A stretch of 64,000 nt of DNA from CAVPHV01 sp963704825 (lineage in GTDB: Bacteria > Actinomycetota > Acidimicrobiia > Spongiisociales > UBA5794). Shown piece after piece: positions 1-7,912 of the stretch (position 1 is its first letter; every line of letters starts with the position of its first letter). Where the stretch lies: assembly GCA_963704825.1 (NCBI GenBank), contig CAVPHV010000010.1, positions 10,008-74,007 of the forward strand, read 5' to 3'. The translations under genes were made by a program, and so were the position numbers. Below the pieces are notes generated by a model. The model had not been told where the DNA came from. It saw only the letters and a program-made list of their open reading frames with translations, and searched no databases.

Positions 1-78
1 GCCTTCTACCTCGACCTCGGCTTCGCCCCCACCGGCGAGGTCGACGGCGGCGAGGTCGTGGGCCGCCTCGTCCTGTGA
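1..78 (+). CDS. C-terminal end of a GNAT-like N-acetyltransferase (partial)
   Basis: Frame 1 is open from the window edge to a TGA at 76-78 and encodes 25 residues, beginning AFYLDLGFAPTGE and ending in RLVL. The FY-x-x-LGF-x-PTGE pattern is the usual final strand and loop of GNAT acetyltransferases, which move an acetyl group from acetyl-CoA to an amine. Only this tail is visible, so the substrate cannot be inferred. It could be another protein with a chance match over so few residues. Confidence 0.4.
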   Translation, partial: AFYLDLGFAPTGEVDGGEVVGRLVL

Positions 79-121
79 GTACCGATCCAGTCTCTCGGAG
101 GGGCCTGCTCGTCGAATCCGC

Positions 122-301
122 TTGGCTCTTCGAGAGGGCCGACTTCGCAAGCGGGAAGTGACCAACCGGCGCCGCAGCTTCACCCAAGCCGACACCCGTC
201 GCAACCCAATCCGAAGGATCGAAGGTTGGGACAACGGCCGCCGGCTCCACTCGATCCTGGCCTACAACAGCCCCCCGTCCAGATCGAAGACCTCCACTAG
301 C
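122..301 (+). pseudogene. IS3-family transposase (OrfB) C-terminal remnant
   Basis: This frame reads LRKREVTNRRR, then IRRIEGWDNGRRLHSILAYNSP. It follows the C-terminal end of IS3-group transposases (pattern I-x-x-x-IE-x-WYN-x-RR-HSxLGYxSP), including the last residues of the DDE domain. The usual Tyr of WYN is Asp here and Gly of LGY is Ala, as expected for decay. The rest of the transposase and any inverted repeats are absent, because the preceding bases belong to the acetyltransferase tail. It is a dead fragment; the continued open frame to 388 is probably meaningless. Confidence 0.5.
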
Positions 302-324
302 GTCGCGGTGACGGCATCGCCTAA

Positions 325-361
325 CAACCTACCTGCCCGCCGAACGGGGGCAGGTAGGTTG
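325..361. terminator. Perfect 14-bp hairpin
   Basis: CAACCTACCTGCCC at 325-338 is perfectly complementary to GGGCAGGTAGGTTG at 348-361, with a 9-nt loop. There is no T-run on either side. It lies between the transposase remnant and the 3' end of the minus-strand metalloprotease remnant. It may be a factor-assisted bidirectional terminator or the relic of an element end. Confidence 0.5.
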
Positions 362-465
362 CGGAACGGACGTCCTGTCATGGGGTAGCGGCTGTCCGTT
401 CGACGACAAGGACATCGTCGAGGTATACCAAGTCACCGGCGCCCGTGCTGTGGCTGTAGCCGACA

Positions 466-1065
466 CTAGGTCTCGAAGGCTACGAGGTTGACGGCAGTTA
501 CCGTTCGGATGGGGACAGGAGGGTCGATGACCCGGGCTCGACCGATGTCATCGATCGCGTTCGTCTGTAGGAGTTCCTCCCATGTGCCTTTGATGACGTC
601 GGCGCCGAAGTTCTGTTCGAGGTACTCGGCGAGGATCATGGCTCCGTACTGGCGCTTCGGACTCGACCACTGGACGAGGTCGATGCGGGACCAGGGCTCC
701 ATGAGGAAGTCGTCGAGTCGGATCAACTGGAGAACGTCTTCCAGATTGGTGTGGACAGCGTTATCGGGCAGCGGTTCAAGGACCTTCCCGGCCGCCCAGT
801 TTGCGGTGGCCTCCATCCACCACAGCAAACCCAGGAGATCCAACCCATTTGACACTCCACTCTTGATGTCGTTCCAGCCCAGGTACTCGTACTGGAGAGC
901 GTGGAAGAGCTCGTGGCGGCCAAGGTGCTCGAGGTCCTCGTCGTTGTCGATCTGCACCAGTGGGCTCTGGAAGAGGAAGAGCTCCATGTCTGGGATGACC
1001 ATGCCCACGGTTTCGTGCACGGCAACCCTGATCGGTGTCCGGTCGGGGCCAACGCGGGTACCAGC
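466..1065 (-). pseudogene. 5'-truncated HExxH zinc metalloprotease-like remnant
   Basis: The C-terminal 199 residues of a minus-strand frame look like real protein. They contain HELFHALQY (an HExxH zinc motif), followed about 30 residues later by WWMEATANWAAG, a plausible glutamate-bearing third-ligand helix. This resembles secreted or lipid-anchored metalloproteases with an HE[LY]FHALQ motif. Upstream, the same frame runs into the hydrogenase protease gene on the same strand and stops looking like protein. There is no signal peptide or convincing start; only internal GTGs near 1020. I read it as a fragment left at the end of the hox operon. A second frame (TTG near 1106) reads RVFELLVPALAPT just before the good sequence, so an older frameshift near 1065 is possible. 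Confidence 0.5.
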
Positions 1066-1123
1066 AACTCGAAGACCCTCGCGACGCCCTGGTCTCGCTG
1101 GCGCAAGCCGCGGTCGGGCGGCT

Positions 1124-1567
1124 CTAGGAGTCGCTCCCGGCGAGCAATGCAACGATTCGGGCCACCGCTTCGCTTGCCGCTGCCTGGGTGGCGGCAGAGA
1201 GTTCGAGCCCCATCTCGAGGTTGGTCGCCGGGATCGACACCACGTAGGCCCGCTCCGGCAGCGCACCAACCGACGGCACCAGCGACAGCAGCGTGGCCGG
1301 GTCGCCGTGGTGGGTCATCGTCTTCGGTCCTGACGGCTCAGCATCGACCGGTTGCACCGTGACCTTCGACGCGTCGACACTGGCATCGACGAAGACGACC
1401 ACCTCGCGGCCGGCCACTTCGAGTGACAGTTCCGGGGTGAGCTGCGCAAGCGAGCGCACCTCAACACCGGGCAACTCCAGTGCCTCGATTTGTGTGGCCA
1501 CCCAGCGGCCGGCGCCGTCATCGGTACGCAGGTCGTTGCCGTATCCGATGACGAGGGCGTCAGTCAC
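1124..1567 (-). CDS. hoxW: [NiFe]-hydrogenase maturation endopeptidase (HoxW/HycI type)
   Basis: This 147-residue cytoplasmic protein of the HyaD/HybD/HycI peptidase family removes the C-terminal extension of the hydrogenase large subunit after nickel insertion. The N-terminus carries the family signature GYGNDLRTDDGAG; the Asp of RTDDG and a later Asp and His (FVDAS, MTHHGD) are the expected nickel-sensing ligands. Length is typical (about 150-160). Its start overlaps the end of hoxH by 8 bp, so the two are translationally coupled and the substrate is almost certainly the adjacent HoxH. Confidence 0.9.
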   Translation of the reverse strand: MTDALVIGYGNDLRTDDGAGRWVATQIEALELPGVEVRSLAQLTPELSLEVAGREVVVFVDASVDASKVTVQPVDAEPSGPKTMTHHGDPATLLSLVPSVGALPERAYVVSIPATNLEMGLELSAATQAAASEAVARIVALLAGSDS

Positions 1568-2999
1568 GCCGTACTACGCAGAGGGTCTCCCCGTCTGCAC
1601 CCTCCAAGGTGATGACAAGCGGCATCTGCCCAATGGCGTGGGTCGAGCAGCTGAGGCACGGGTCATATGCCCGGATCCCGGCTTCGACCCGGTTGAGGAT
1701 CTCCTCGGGAATCACCGGTCCGTCGATCCACTCCTTGGCGATCTGGTGGACCGTGGCGTTCATCGGCAGGTTGTTCTGACCGGTGGCGATGATCATGTTG
1801 ATCTTCTCGAGCAAGCCGGCCGGGTCGACGTCGTACTCGTGGAACAGGGTGCCCCGCGGCGCCTCCGACGACCCAACCGCGTGGCGATGGTTGACTCCGG
1901 CCGTGGCCCGCACCATCGAGTCGGTGATCGTTGGGTTCTCCAACAGGTCGCGCATCTGCTCGGTGGCGGCCAACACTTCGACCAGGCGGGCGTAGTGATA
2001 GAAGAACGAAGAGGTGGCGACCCCTCCGGCCCGTTCCCGAAACTCCGCGAGTGCCTCGTCGCCGAGGGGTGAGCCCATCGTTTCGCACACGTTGAGCCGG
2101 GCCAGCGGCCCCACTCGGTACATGCCGAGTTCGACGGGATCTCCGGCGTCGACCGCAGGCTTGAAGTAGGGGCTCTTCAGGTAGGAGTCGACCGAAGCGG
2201 ATTCCCCGACGATGGTCCGGTAGTCGGCCACATCGACCTTGTCGGCGACGACGGCTCCGGTGGCGTCGACCACCTTGAGGTAGCCGTCGTAGTGCTCCCA
2301 GACACCATCGTCGTTGGCGAGGCCCATGAAGTAGCTGGGGAACTGCCCGAAGGCGCGCACCTCGCGGTCGAACTGGTCGAGCATCCCGGTGAAGAGGTCC
2401 AGCGCCAGCGCGGCGGTCTCAGATGCTTCGTCGAGGCCGGCGAGCAACTCGAGCCGGGTCTCTTCGGTCATGGGATGAGCGATGCCACCCGGGACGATCC
2501 CCGGGGAGTGCACTTTGCGCCCCGCAATCGCTTCGATGACCGACTGGCCGAAGCCACGCAGCCGGATGCCCCGGCGTGCCAGCTCGGGCGCATCGGCCAT
2601 CAGGCCAAACACGTTGCGGACCGCGGGGTCGGCGTCAAAGCCGAGCAGGAGGTCCGGGGCGCTGAGGTGGAAGAAGCTCAGGGCGTGGGACTGGATGATC
2701 TGCCCGAGGTTGGCCACCCGGCGCAACCGAACGGCGGTGTCGGGGATGCGGACGCCCATCACGGCGTCGCCGGTCTTCGACGAGGCCAGCAGGTGACTGA
2801 CCGGACAGATGCCACAGGTGCGGGCCGACAGGCTCGGCATCTCCCACACCGGACGGCCGACGCAGAACTCTTCGAAGCCGCGGAACTCGGTCACGTGGAA
2901 TCGGGTCCGGGCCACCGCACCATCGTCGTCGAGCGCGATGGTGATCTTGGCGTGTCCTTCGATCCTGGAGACCGGGTCGATCACTACGAGATCATGCAT
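1560..2999 (-). CDS. hoxH: Bidirectional [NiFe]-hydrogenase large subunit HoxH
   Basis: The 479-residue catalytic subunit binds the Ni-Fe(CN)2CO centre. The N-terminal motif has C62-G-I-C65-x3-H69 and the C-terminal motif DPC448-x-x-C451-x-x-H454, supplying the four nickel-ligand cysteines. Twenty-five residues follow H454; this is the extension cut off by the maturation protease encoded immediately downstream. N-terminal PVSRIEGH is also diagnostic. Length and order (after hoxY) fit group 3 NAD(P)-linked soluble hydrogenases. The gene begins 9 bp after hoxY. No hyp cofactor-assembly genes are in the window, so they must lie elsewhere. Confidence 0.95.
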   Translation of the reverse strand: MHDLVVIDPVSRIEGHAKITIALDDDGAVARTRFHVTEFRGFEEFCVGRPVWEMPSLSARTCGICPVSHLLASSKTGDAVMGVRIPDTAVRLRRVANLGQIIQSHALSFFHLSAPDLLLGFDADPAVRNVFGLMADAPELARRGIRLRGFGQSVIEAIAGRKVHSPGIVPGGIAHPMTEETRLELLAGLDEASETAALALDLFTGMLDQFDREVRAFGQFPSYFMGLANDDGVWEHYDGYLKVVDATGAVVADKVDVADYRTIVGESASVDSYLKSPYFKPAVDAGDPVELGMYRVGPLARLNVCETMGSPLGDEALAEFRERAGGVATSSFFYHYARLVEVLAATEQMRDLLENPTITDSMVRATAGVNHRHAVGSSEAPRGTLFHEYDVDPAGLLEKINMIIATGQNNLPMNATVHQIAKEWIDGPVIPEEILNRVEAGIRAYDPCLSCSTHAIGQMPLVITLEGADGETLCVVRRD

Positions 3000-3008
3000 G
3001 AGGCCTCC

Positions 3009-3566
3009 TCACCCGAACCTGATGTCTTCGCCACGATCCAGCAGCGGCGTGCCGTCGAGCAGCGCCGTGACCGCAGTCATGATTCGCTCCGCCGGGGGCG
3101 GGCACCCCGGCAGATACACGTCGACCGGGATGACCCGGTGCAACGGAAGCACCTGCGGCAACAGCGCCGGCACGATGCCTTCCTCGTTGGGGAACACGCC
3201 GTCGCGATCCGGGGCCTCGACGTAGACCTTGATGAGGATCTGGGTCGGATCTCCCAGCGGATTGCGCATTGCCGTCACGTTTCCGGTGACGGCGCAGTCG
3301 CCAAACGACACAACCGTCTTCGAGTTGGCCCGAACGATCTCGGCCAGTTCTCGGTTGTCCTCATTGGCGACGGCTCCTTCGACCAGGGTCACGTCGACGT
3401 CCAACGGGAACTCCTTGATATCGACCAGCGGGCTATAGACGAGTTCGGCACGCTCGGCGAACTCGAACAGCCATTCATCCGTGTCGAGAAACGACATGTG
3501 GCAGCCGGAGCAACCACCGAGCCACACGGTGGCGATCCTGGCCTTGGGGGGCGTGGTCTCGCTCAT
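3009..3566 (-). CDS. hoxY: Bidirectional [NiFe]-hydrogenase small subunit HoxY
   Basis: The 185-residue small subunit carries the proximal [4Fe-4S] cluster. Visible ligands are C19 and C22 (GGCSGCH), the cysteine of FGDCAVTGN and that of YLPGCPPP near the C-terminus. The short length without a Tat signal or the extra C-terminal ferredoxin part of membrane uptake hydrogenases is typical of cytoplasmic HoxY. The start overlaps hoxU by 4 bp (ATGA). With HoxH it forms the hydrogenase module; electrons pass on to HoxU. Confidence 0.93.
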   Translation of the reverse strand: MSETTPPKARIATVWLGGCSGCHMSFLDTDEWLFEFAERAELVYSPLVDIKEFPLDVDVTLVEGAVANEDNRELAEIVRANSKTVVSFGDCAVTGNVTAMRNPLGDPTQILIKVYVEAPDRDGVFPNEEGIVPALLPQVLPLHRVIPVDVYLPGCPPPAERIMTAVTALLDGTPLLDRGEDIRFG

Positions 3567-4306
3567 CGCGCCTCCTCAGGGTCGAGCCACTCGCCGCGAT
3601 TGCGGGCGGTCGCCAGCCGAATGATGAGGCTGACGTCGCGCTGCATCTCGCCCACGGCCTTGCCCTGGTACGACAGCGCGCCGGTGGGGCAGACAATCAC
3701 GCACTTGCCGCACCAGGTGCACGACTTCGACTCGCCCCACGGCTTGTCGAGTTCGGTGACGAGGACGGCGTCGGCACCGCGGTAGGCGACGTCCCACACG
3801 TGGGCGCCCTCGATCTCGTCGCAGACCCGGACACAGCGCGTGCACAGGATGCACCGGTTTGGGTCGAACACATACTTCGGGTGGGTGGCATCGACCTGGC
3901 GCACCGGCGACTGGTAGTCGAACCGAACGTGGTCCATACCGGTGTCCACCGCAACATCCTGCAGTTCGCAGTTGCCGTTGCTCACGCAGACCGCACAGAC
4001 ATGGTTGCCCTCGGCGAAGAGGAGCTCCGTGATGGCCTTGCGGTGGGCCCGCAGTTGCGGCGTCTCGGTCTTGATCTCCATGTCGGGTGCAACCGGGGTG
4101 GCGCAGGCCGGCCGGAGGCGGTGGTCTTCGGCCACCTGCACGACGCACAAACGGCATCCCCCCCACACCGACAGGCCCTCGACATAACACAGCGATGGGA
4201 TGTTGACCCCGACTCGCCGGGCGGCGTCCATCACCGTCTCATCGCTGAAGGCCTCGTACTCGTCCCCGTCGAACGTAATGGTGACGGTGGGGCGTCGCTC
4301 ACGCAT
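3563..4306 (-). CDS. hoxU: Diaphorase iron-sulfur subunit HoxU (NuoG-like)
   Basis: The 247-residue electron-transfer subunit resembles the N-terminal part of NuoG. In order it has a ferredoxin-type [2Fe-2S] domain (cysteines in SLCYVEG, GGCRLCVV and RPAC), a His/Cys-type cluster region (HVCAVCVSNGNCELQ) and two four-Cys motifs (CILCTRCVRVCDE and CTWCGKCVIVCPTG). It joins the HoxEF NADH module to the HoxYH hydrogenase module. It overlaps hoxF by 8 bp and hoxY by 4 bp. Confidence 0.93.
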   Translation of the reverse strand: MRERRPTVTITFDGDEYEAFSDETVMDAARRVGVNIPSLCYVEGLSVWGGCRLCVVQVAEDHRLRPACATPVAPDMEIKTETPQLRAHRKAITELLFAEGNHVCAVCVSNGNCELQDVAVDTGMDHVRFDYQSPVRQVDATHPKYVFDPNRCILCTRCVRVCDEIEGAHVWDVAYRGADAVLVTELDKPWGESKSCTWCGKCVIVCPTGALSYQGKAVGEMQRDVSLIIRLATARNRGEWLDPEEAR

Positions 4307-5948
4307 CGGCGGCCTCCTTTGCTCCCTCGACTGAGCCGATGGTGATGAGATCCTCGTACTCCTTGCCGAAGTACTGGAGCGTGCTCAGCACCGGGTTCGG
4401 CGCCGATTGGCCCAGCCCGCACAGACTGGTGTCGCGCACCGTGGCGCACAGTTGCTCGAGGTGCCGCAAATCGGTGAAGGTGCCGTCGCCGGCGCAGATG
4501 CGATCCAGGAGGGTATGGATCTGCACGGTGCCGGCACGGCAAGGAACGCACTTGCCGCAGCTCTCATCCATGCAGAACTCCATGAAGAACTTGGCGACGT
4601 CGGGCATCCGCTGGGTGTCGTCCATCACGATCAGCCCACCGGAGCCCATGATCGAGCCGAGTTGGCGCAGGCTGTCGTAGTCGACCTGAGTGTCGAGGTA
4701 TTCAGCGGGGATACATCCACCCGAGGGACCGCCGGTTTGGGCGGCCTTGAAGGTGCCGCCGCTGGGGATCCCGCCGCCGACGTCCTCGATGATGGTGCGC
4801 AACGTGATCCCCATCGGGACCTCGATGAGTCCAATGTTGACCAGGTCGCCGGCGAGCGCGAAGACCTTGGTCCCCGGACTGCTCGAGGTTCCGATCGCCG
4901 AGAACCACTCGGCTCCCTTGTTGACGATCGCCGGGATGTTGGCAAGGGTCTCGACGTTGTTGATCATCGTGGGCTTGCCCCACAGACCGCGCTCCGTCGG
5001 ATACGGTGGCCGCAGGCGCGGCGTGCCGCGCCGCCCTTCGATCGAGGCAAGCAGTGCGGTCTCCTCGCCACAGACGAACGCGCCGGCGCCGATCCGCACT
5101 TCCACGTCGAGGCTGAACTCGGTGTCCAGGATCCGACGCCCCAGCAGGCGGTTGCGGCGGGCAACCCGGATCGCCCGGTCGAGGCGTTCGACGGCCCGCG
5201 GGTACTCCGCCCGCACGTAGATGTAGGCATTGGATGCGCCGGTGGCATAGGCCGCTATGGCGATGCCCTCGATGAGGCGGTGGGGATCATCTTCCATGAC
5301 GGTGCGGTCCATGTAGGCGCCGGGGTCGCCCTCGTCACCGTTGGCGACGACGTACTTCTCGTCGCCCTCCGACTTGGCCAGCAGCCCCCATTTGCTGCCC
5401 GTGGGGTAGCCGGCGCCGCCGCGGCCCCGCAGGCCGGAGGCGCGGACTTCTTCGACGACCTGTTCGGGGGTCATCTCGGTGATGGCCTTCTGCAGAGCCA
5501 CGTAGCCGCCGTGGGCGACGTATCCCTCGATACGGTCGGGGTCGATGATGCCGCCGTTGGCGAGCACGATGCGCTCCTGGGCGGCGAAGAAGGGGATCTC
5601 GGTGTCGAGCACGCTGTCCTCAACCGGCTGGTGGTTGCGGATGTGGCTGCGCACGATGTTGATGGCGACCTCTTCGTTGACGTCCTGGTACATCGTCTCG
5701 TCGCCACCGCGCCGCAGCACCCGCACCAGCGGACCGCGGCTGCACAGCCCCATGCAGCCGGTCGGGATCACGACCGCGTCGAGGGCCAGGTCTGACGTCT
5801 CGATGGTCTTCTCGAACGCCGAGATGGTGGCTCCCGAACCAGCCGAGAGACAGGCGGTGGATCCACACGCCTTGATCCTCCAGGGATAGCGGCTCCTGGC
5901 CTCATGCTCTCGCTCGGCGACCTCGTGAAGATCGATCGGAGCTGCCAT
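4299..5948 (-). CDS. hoxF: Diaphorase NAD- and FMN-binding subunit HoxF
   Basis: The 549-residue NuoF-like flavoprotein oxidises or reduces NAD(H). Residues about 25-115 form a thioredoxin-like [2Fe-2S] domain (cysteines in KACGSTAC and PTGCMGLCS), typical of HoxF but absent from plain NuoF. GRGGAGYPTG and NGDEGDPGAYMDR are the nucleotide/FMN-binding motifs, and ESCGKCVPCRAGT with a later Cys (TSLCGLG) binds a [4Fe-4S] cluster. The stop of hoxE and start of hoxF share one base (TGATG), showing tight coupling. Confidence 0.95.
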   Translation of the reverse strand: MAAPIDLHEVAEREHEARSRYPWRIKACGSTACLSAGSGATISAFEKTIETSDLALDAVVIPTGCMGLCSRGPLVRVLRRGGDETMYQDVNEEVAINIVRSHIRNHQPVEDSVLDTEIPFFAAQERIVLANGGIIDPDRIEGYVAHGGYVALQKAITEMTPEQVVEEVRASGLRGRGGAGYPTGSKWGLLAKSEGDEKYVVANGDEGDPGAYMDRTVMEDDPHRLIEGIAIAAYATGASNAYIYVRAEYPRAVERLDRAIRVARRNRLLGRRILDTEFSLDVEVRIGAGAFVCGEETALLASIEGRRGTPRLRPPYPTERGLWGKPTMINNVETLANIPAIVNKGAEWFSAIGTSSSPGTKVFALAGDLVNIGLIEVPMGITLRTIIEDVGGGIPSGGTFKAAQTGGPSGGCIPAEYLDTQVDYDSLRQLGSIMGSGGLIVMDDTQRMPDVAKFFMEFCMDESCGKCVPCRAGTVQIHTLLDRICAGDGTFTDLRHLEQLCATVRDTSLCGLGQSAPNPVLSTLQYFGKEYEDLITIGSVEGAKEAADA

Positions 5949-6547
5949 CAGCCCTCACCACCTTCCGCCACGGCCCCGACCGGTTCGGGCCCGACGGGTT
6001 CAGGGGTGAGAATCTCTTCGAGCCCGAGGAGGACCTGGTCGACACCCTCCCTTCCCTTGACCTCACCGTCGAGCAGCACCACGGGTGCCAGCCCGCATGA
6101 ACCGAGGCAGCGCGCCGTCTTGAGGGTGAGGATGCCGTCCTCGGTGGTCTCGCCAACCGGAACCTCGTAGGCGGCGGCAACGGCTGCCACGATGTCGTTG
6201 GCGCCCTTCACGAAGCAGGCGGTACCGGTGCAGACGGTGCAGGTGTGCTCGCCGGGAGGGTCGAAGGTGAAGAGTTGGTAGAACGTGGCAACGCCGTAGA
6301 CCATCGAGGGAGGTAGCCGCAAGGCCCGCGCCACGTAGATCAGGATGCCGTCGTCGAGGTAGCCGAACACGTCCTGGGCTATGTGCAGGGTCTCGATCAG
6401 CTGGTCTTGGGCGTAGCGGCCTCGCTTGAGGTGCTTGTCGATGACCGCAAACCGGTCGTCGCCCGACGGATGCTGTTCGGCGGATGGGTCGGTGGAACCG
6501 TCGCGGCCGCGACGCGCTCGAGCCGCGCTTGATGTGTCCTCGGTCAT
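5948..6547 (-). CDS. hoxE: Diaphorase subunit HoxE (NuoE-like)
   Basis: First gene of the hydrogenase operon. The 199-residue protein has the NuoE fold: a helical part (AQDQLIETLHIAQDVFGYLDD) and a thioredoxin-like [2Fe-2S] domain with ligands in TVCTGTACF and ARCLGSCGLAP. About 30 N-terminal and 15 C-terminal residues are low-complexity and charged, and look disordered. The ATG is preceded by GAGG a few bases upstream. Presence of hoxE marks the five-subunit bidirectional (group 3d-like) enzyme. Confidence 0.92.
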   Translation of the reverse strand: MTEDTSSAARARRGRDGSTDPSAEQHPSGDDRFAVIDKHLKRGRYAQDQLIETLHIAQDVFGYLDDGILIYVARALRLPPSMVYGVATFYQLFTFDPPGEHTCTVCTGTACFVKGANDIVAAVAAAYEVPVGETTEDGILTLKTARCLGSCGLAPVVLLDGEVKGREGVDQVLLGLEEILTPEPVGPEPVGAVAEGGEG

Positions 6548-6820
6548 GAAACCTCACTCGACGTTCGCCTCACCCTGGCGATACGGGCTCCACCGAGACA
6601 GGGGCACAAAGTCCCGAAGTCGTCCGACGTCTGCCCCGAGATCCCGTTCCGGCGTGGCACAAGTACCAGAAAGCGCGCCTGAGCCACGCCAGAACAGGGA
6701 TATTCAGAGGCCGCTGGGACCTCCGGCCCTGCCCAAACGGCCGGGCCGTACGCGACAGTCCCCCATGCGCCCAATGTGTCCTGAGCCGCGCCCGCCACAA
6801 CCACGTGTACTGTCGGCGAC
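6548..6820. promoter_or_regulatory. Divergent hoxE / acr3 intergenic region
   Basis: This 273-bp region must hold promoters for the hox operon (leftward) and acr3 (rightward). It contains one copy of the 50-bp repeat at 6646-6695. TACTGT just upstream of the acr3 GTG fits an actinobacterial -10 box so close that acr3 may be leaderless; there is no Shine-Dalgarno before it. No regulator gene is adjacent. Confidence 0.4.
6646..6695 (+). repeat. 50-bp palindromic repeat, copy A
   Basis: The unit runs from GTTC to GAAC in exactly 50 bp. The outer arms GTTCCGGCGTGGC and GCCACGCCAGAAC pair into a hairpin; the inner part reads AAGTACCAGAAAGCGCGCC. This is the only one of five copies lying between divergent genes (hoxE and acr3). 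Same family as copies at 10084, 11579, 15576 and 15648. Confidence 0.85.
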
Positions 6821-7894
6821 GTGACCGAACCGACCGCAGCGAAAGACGCCGCCGTCCTCGAACGATTGTCGCGTCTCGACCGGTTTCTACCGGTGTGGAT
6901 CCTCGCCGCCATGGCGTTCGGTCTCGCGCTCGGACGTCTCATTCCCGACCTCAACGACTGGCTGGATAGCGTCAAGATCGGTGAGGTCTCGCTGCCGATC
7001 GCGATCGGCCTGCTTGCCATGATGTATCCGGTGCTGGCCAAGGTGCGGTACTCGAAGATCGGGGAGATCACCACCGACCGCCAACTCCTCTTCAGCTCAC
7101 TCATCCTCAACTGGATCGTCGGCCCGCTCCTCATGTTCACCCTGGCCTGGGTGTTCCTGCCCAATCTGCCCGGCTATCGGACGGGGCTCATCATCATCGG
7201 CCTCGCCCGCTGCATCGCCATGGTGCTCATCTGGAACGACCTCGCCTGTGGCGACCGTGAGGCCGCCGCCGTCCTGGTGGCGCTCAACTCGGTCTTCCAG
7301 ATCGTCGCCTACTCGCTGCTCGGCTACTTCTACCTGGAGCTCCTCCCCAATTGGCTAGGACTGGACACCGCGGCGCTGACGGTATCGATGTGGGACATCG
7401 CCAAGATCGTTCTCGTCTTTCTCGGCATCCCGCTCGTCGCCGGGTACCTGACCCGGCAGTGGGGAGAACGCACTCGGGGTGTCGAGTGGTACGAAACCAA
7501 GTTCCTCCCCAAGCTGGCGCCTGTGGCGTTGTACGGGCTGCTGTTCACCGTGGTGATCCTGTTCGCCCTCCAGGGTGAGACGATTACCGACCGACCGCTC
7601 GACGTCGTCCGGATCGCGATCCCTCTCCTCATCTACTTCGGGGTGATGTGGGCGGTGTCATTTGCGACGGGATTGCGGCTCCACATGACCTACGGCAAGA
7701 ACACCGCGATGAGCTTCACCGCGGCGAGCAACAACTTCGAACTGGCGATTGCGGTCGCCATCGGAGTGTTCGGGGTCACCTCGGCAGAGGCCCTCGCCGG
7801 CGTCGTTGGGCCGCTCATCGAGGTGCCCGTGCTGGTGGGACTCGTCTACGTCGCCCTCTGGGCCCGCAAGCGCTTCTACCCCACGAACGGCTGA
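6821..7894 (+). CDS. acr3: Acr3-type arsenite efflux permease
   Basis: The 357-residue integral membrane protein has about ten hydrophobic segments, of the Acr3/BASS superfamily. It exports As(OH)3, sometimes antimonite, across the inner membrane. The diagnostic segment GLARCIAMVLIWNDLACGD contains the conserved cysteine of the substrate site; SFTAASNNFELAIAVAIGVFG is the second conserved block. Length matches bacterial Acr3. No arsR or arsC is adjacent, so regulation is not evident. The start is GTG. The gene ends 18 bp before the opposing amidase gene. Confidence 0.92.
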   Translation: MTEPTAAKDAAVLERLSRLDRFLPVWILAAMAFGLALGRLIPDLNDWLDSVKIGEVSLPIAIGLLAMMYPVLAKVRYSKIGEITTDRQLLFSSLILNWIVGPLLMFTLAWVFLPNLPGYRTGLIIIGLARCIAMVLIWNDLACGDREAAAVLVALNSVFQIVAYSLLGYFYLELLPNWLGLDTAALTVSMWDIAKIVLVFLGIPLVAGYLTRQWGERTRGVEWYETKFLPKLAPVALYGLLFTVVILFALQGETITDRPLDVVRIAIPLLIYFGVMWAVSFATGLRLHMTYGKNTAMSFTAASNNFELAIAVAIGVFGVTSAEALAGVVGPLIEVPVLVGLVYVALWARKRFYPTNG

Positions 7895-7912
7895 GGCCCC
7901 GACACCCCGCCG

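Noticed and set aside
415..465. LVYLDDVLVV on the minus strand, resembling a reverse-transcriptase YxDD box.
   Set aside because: No other RT motif is present and bacterial intron RTs use YADD; a LamG/CBM-like tail or chance is more likely.
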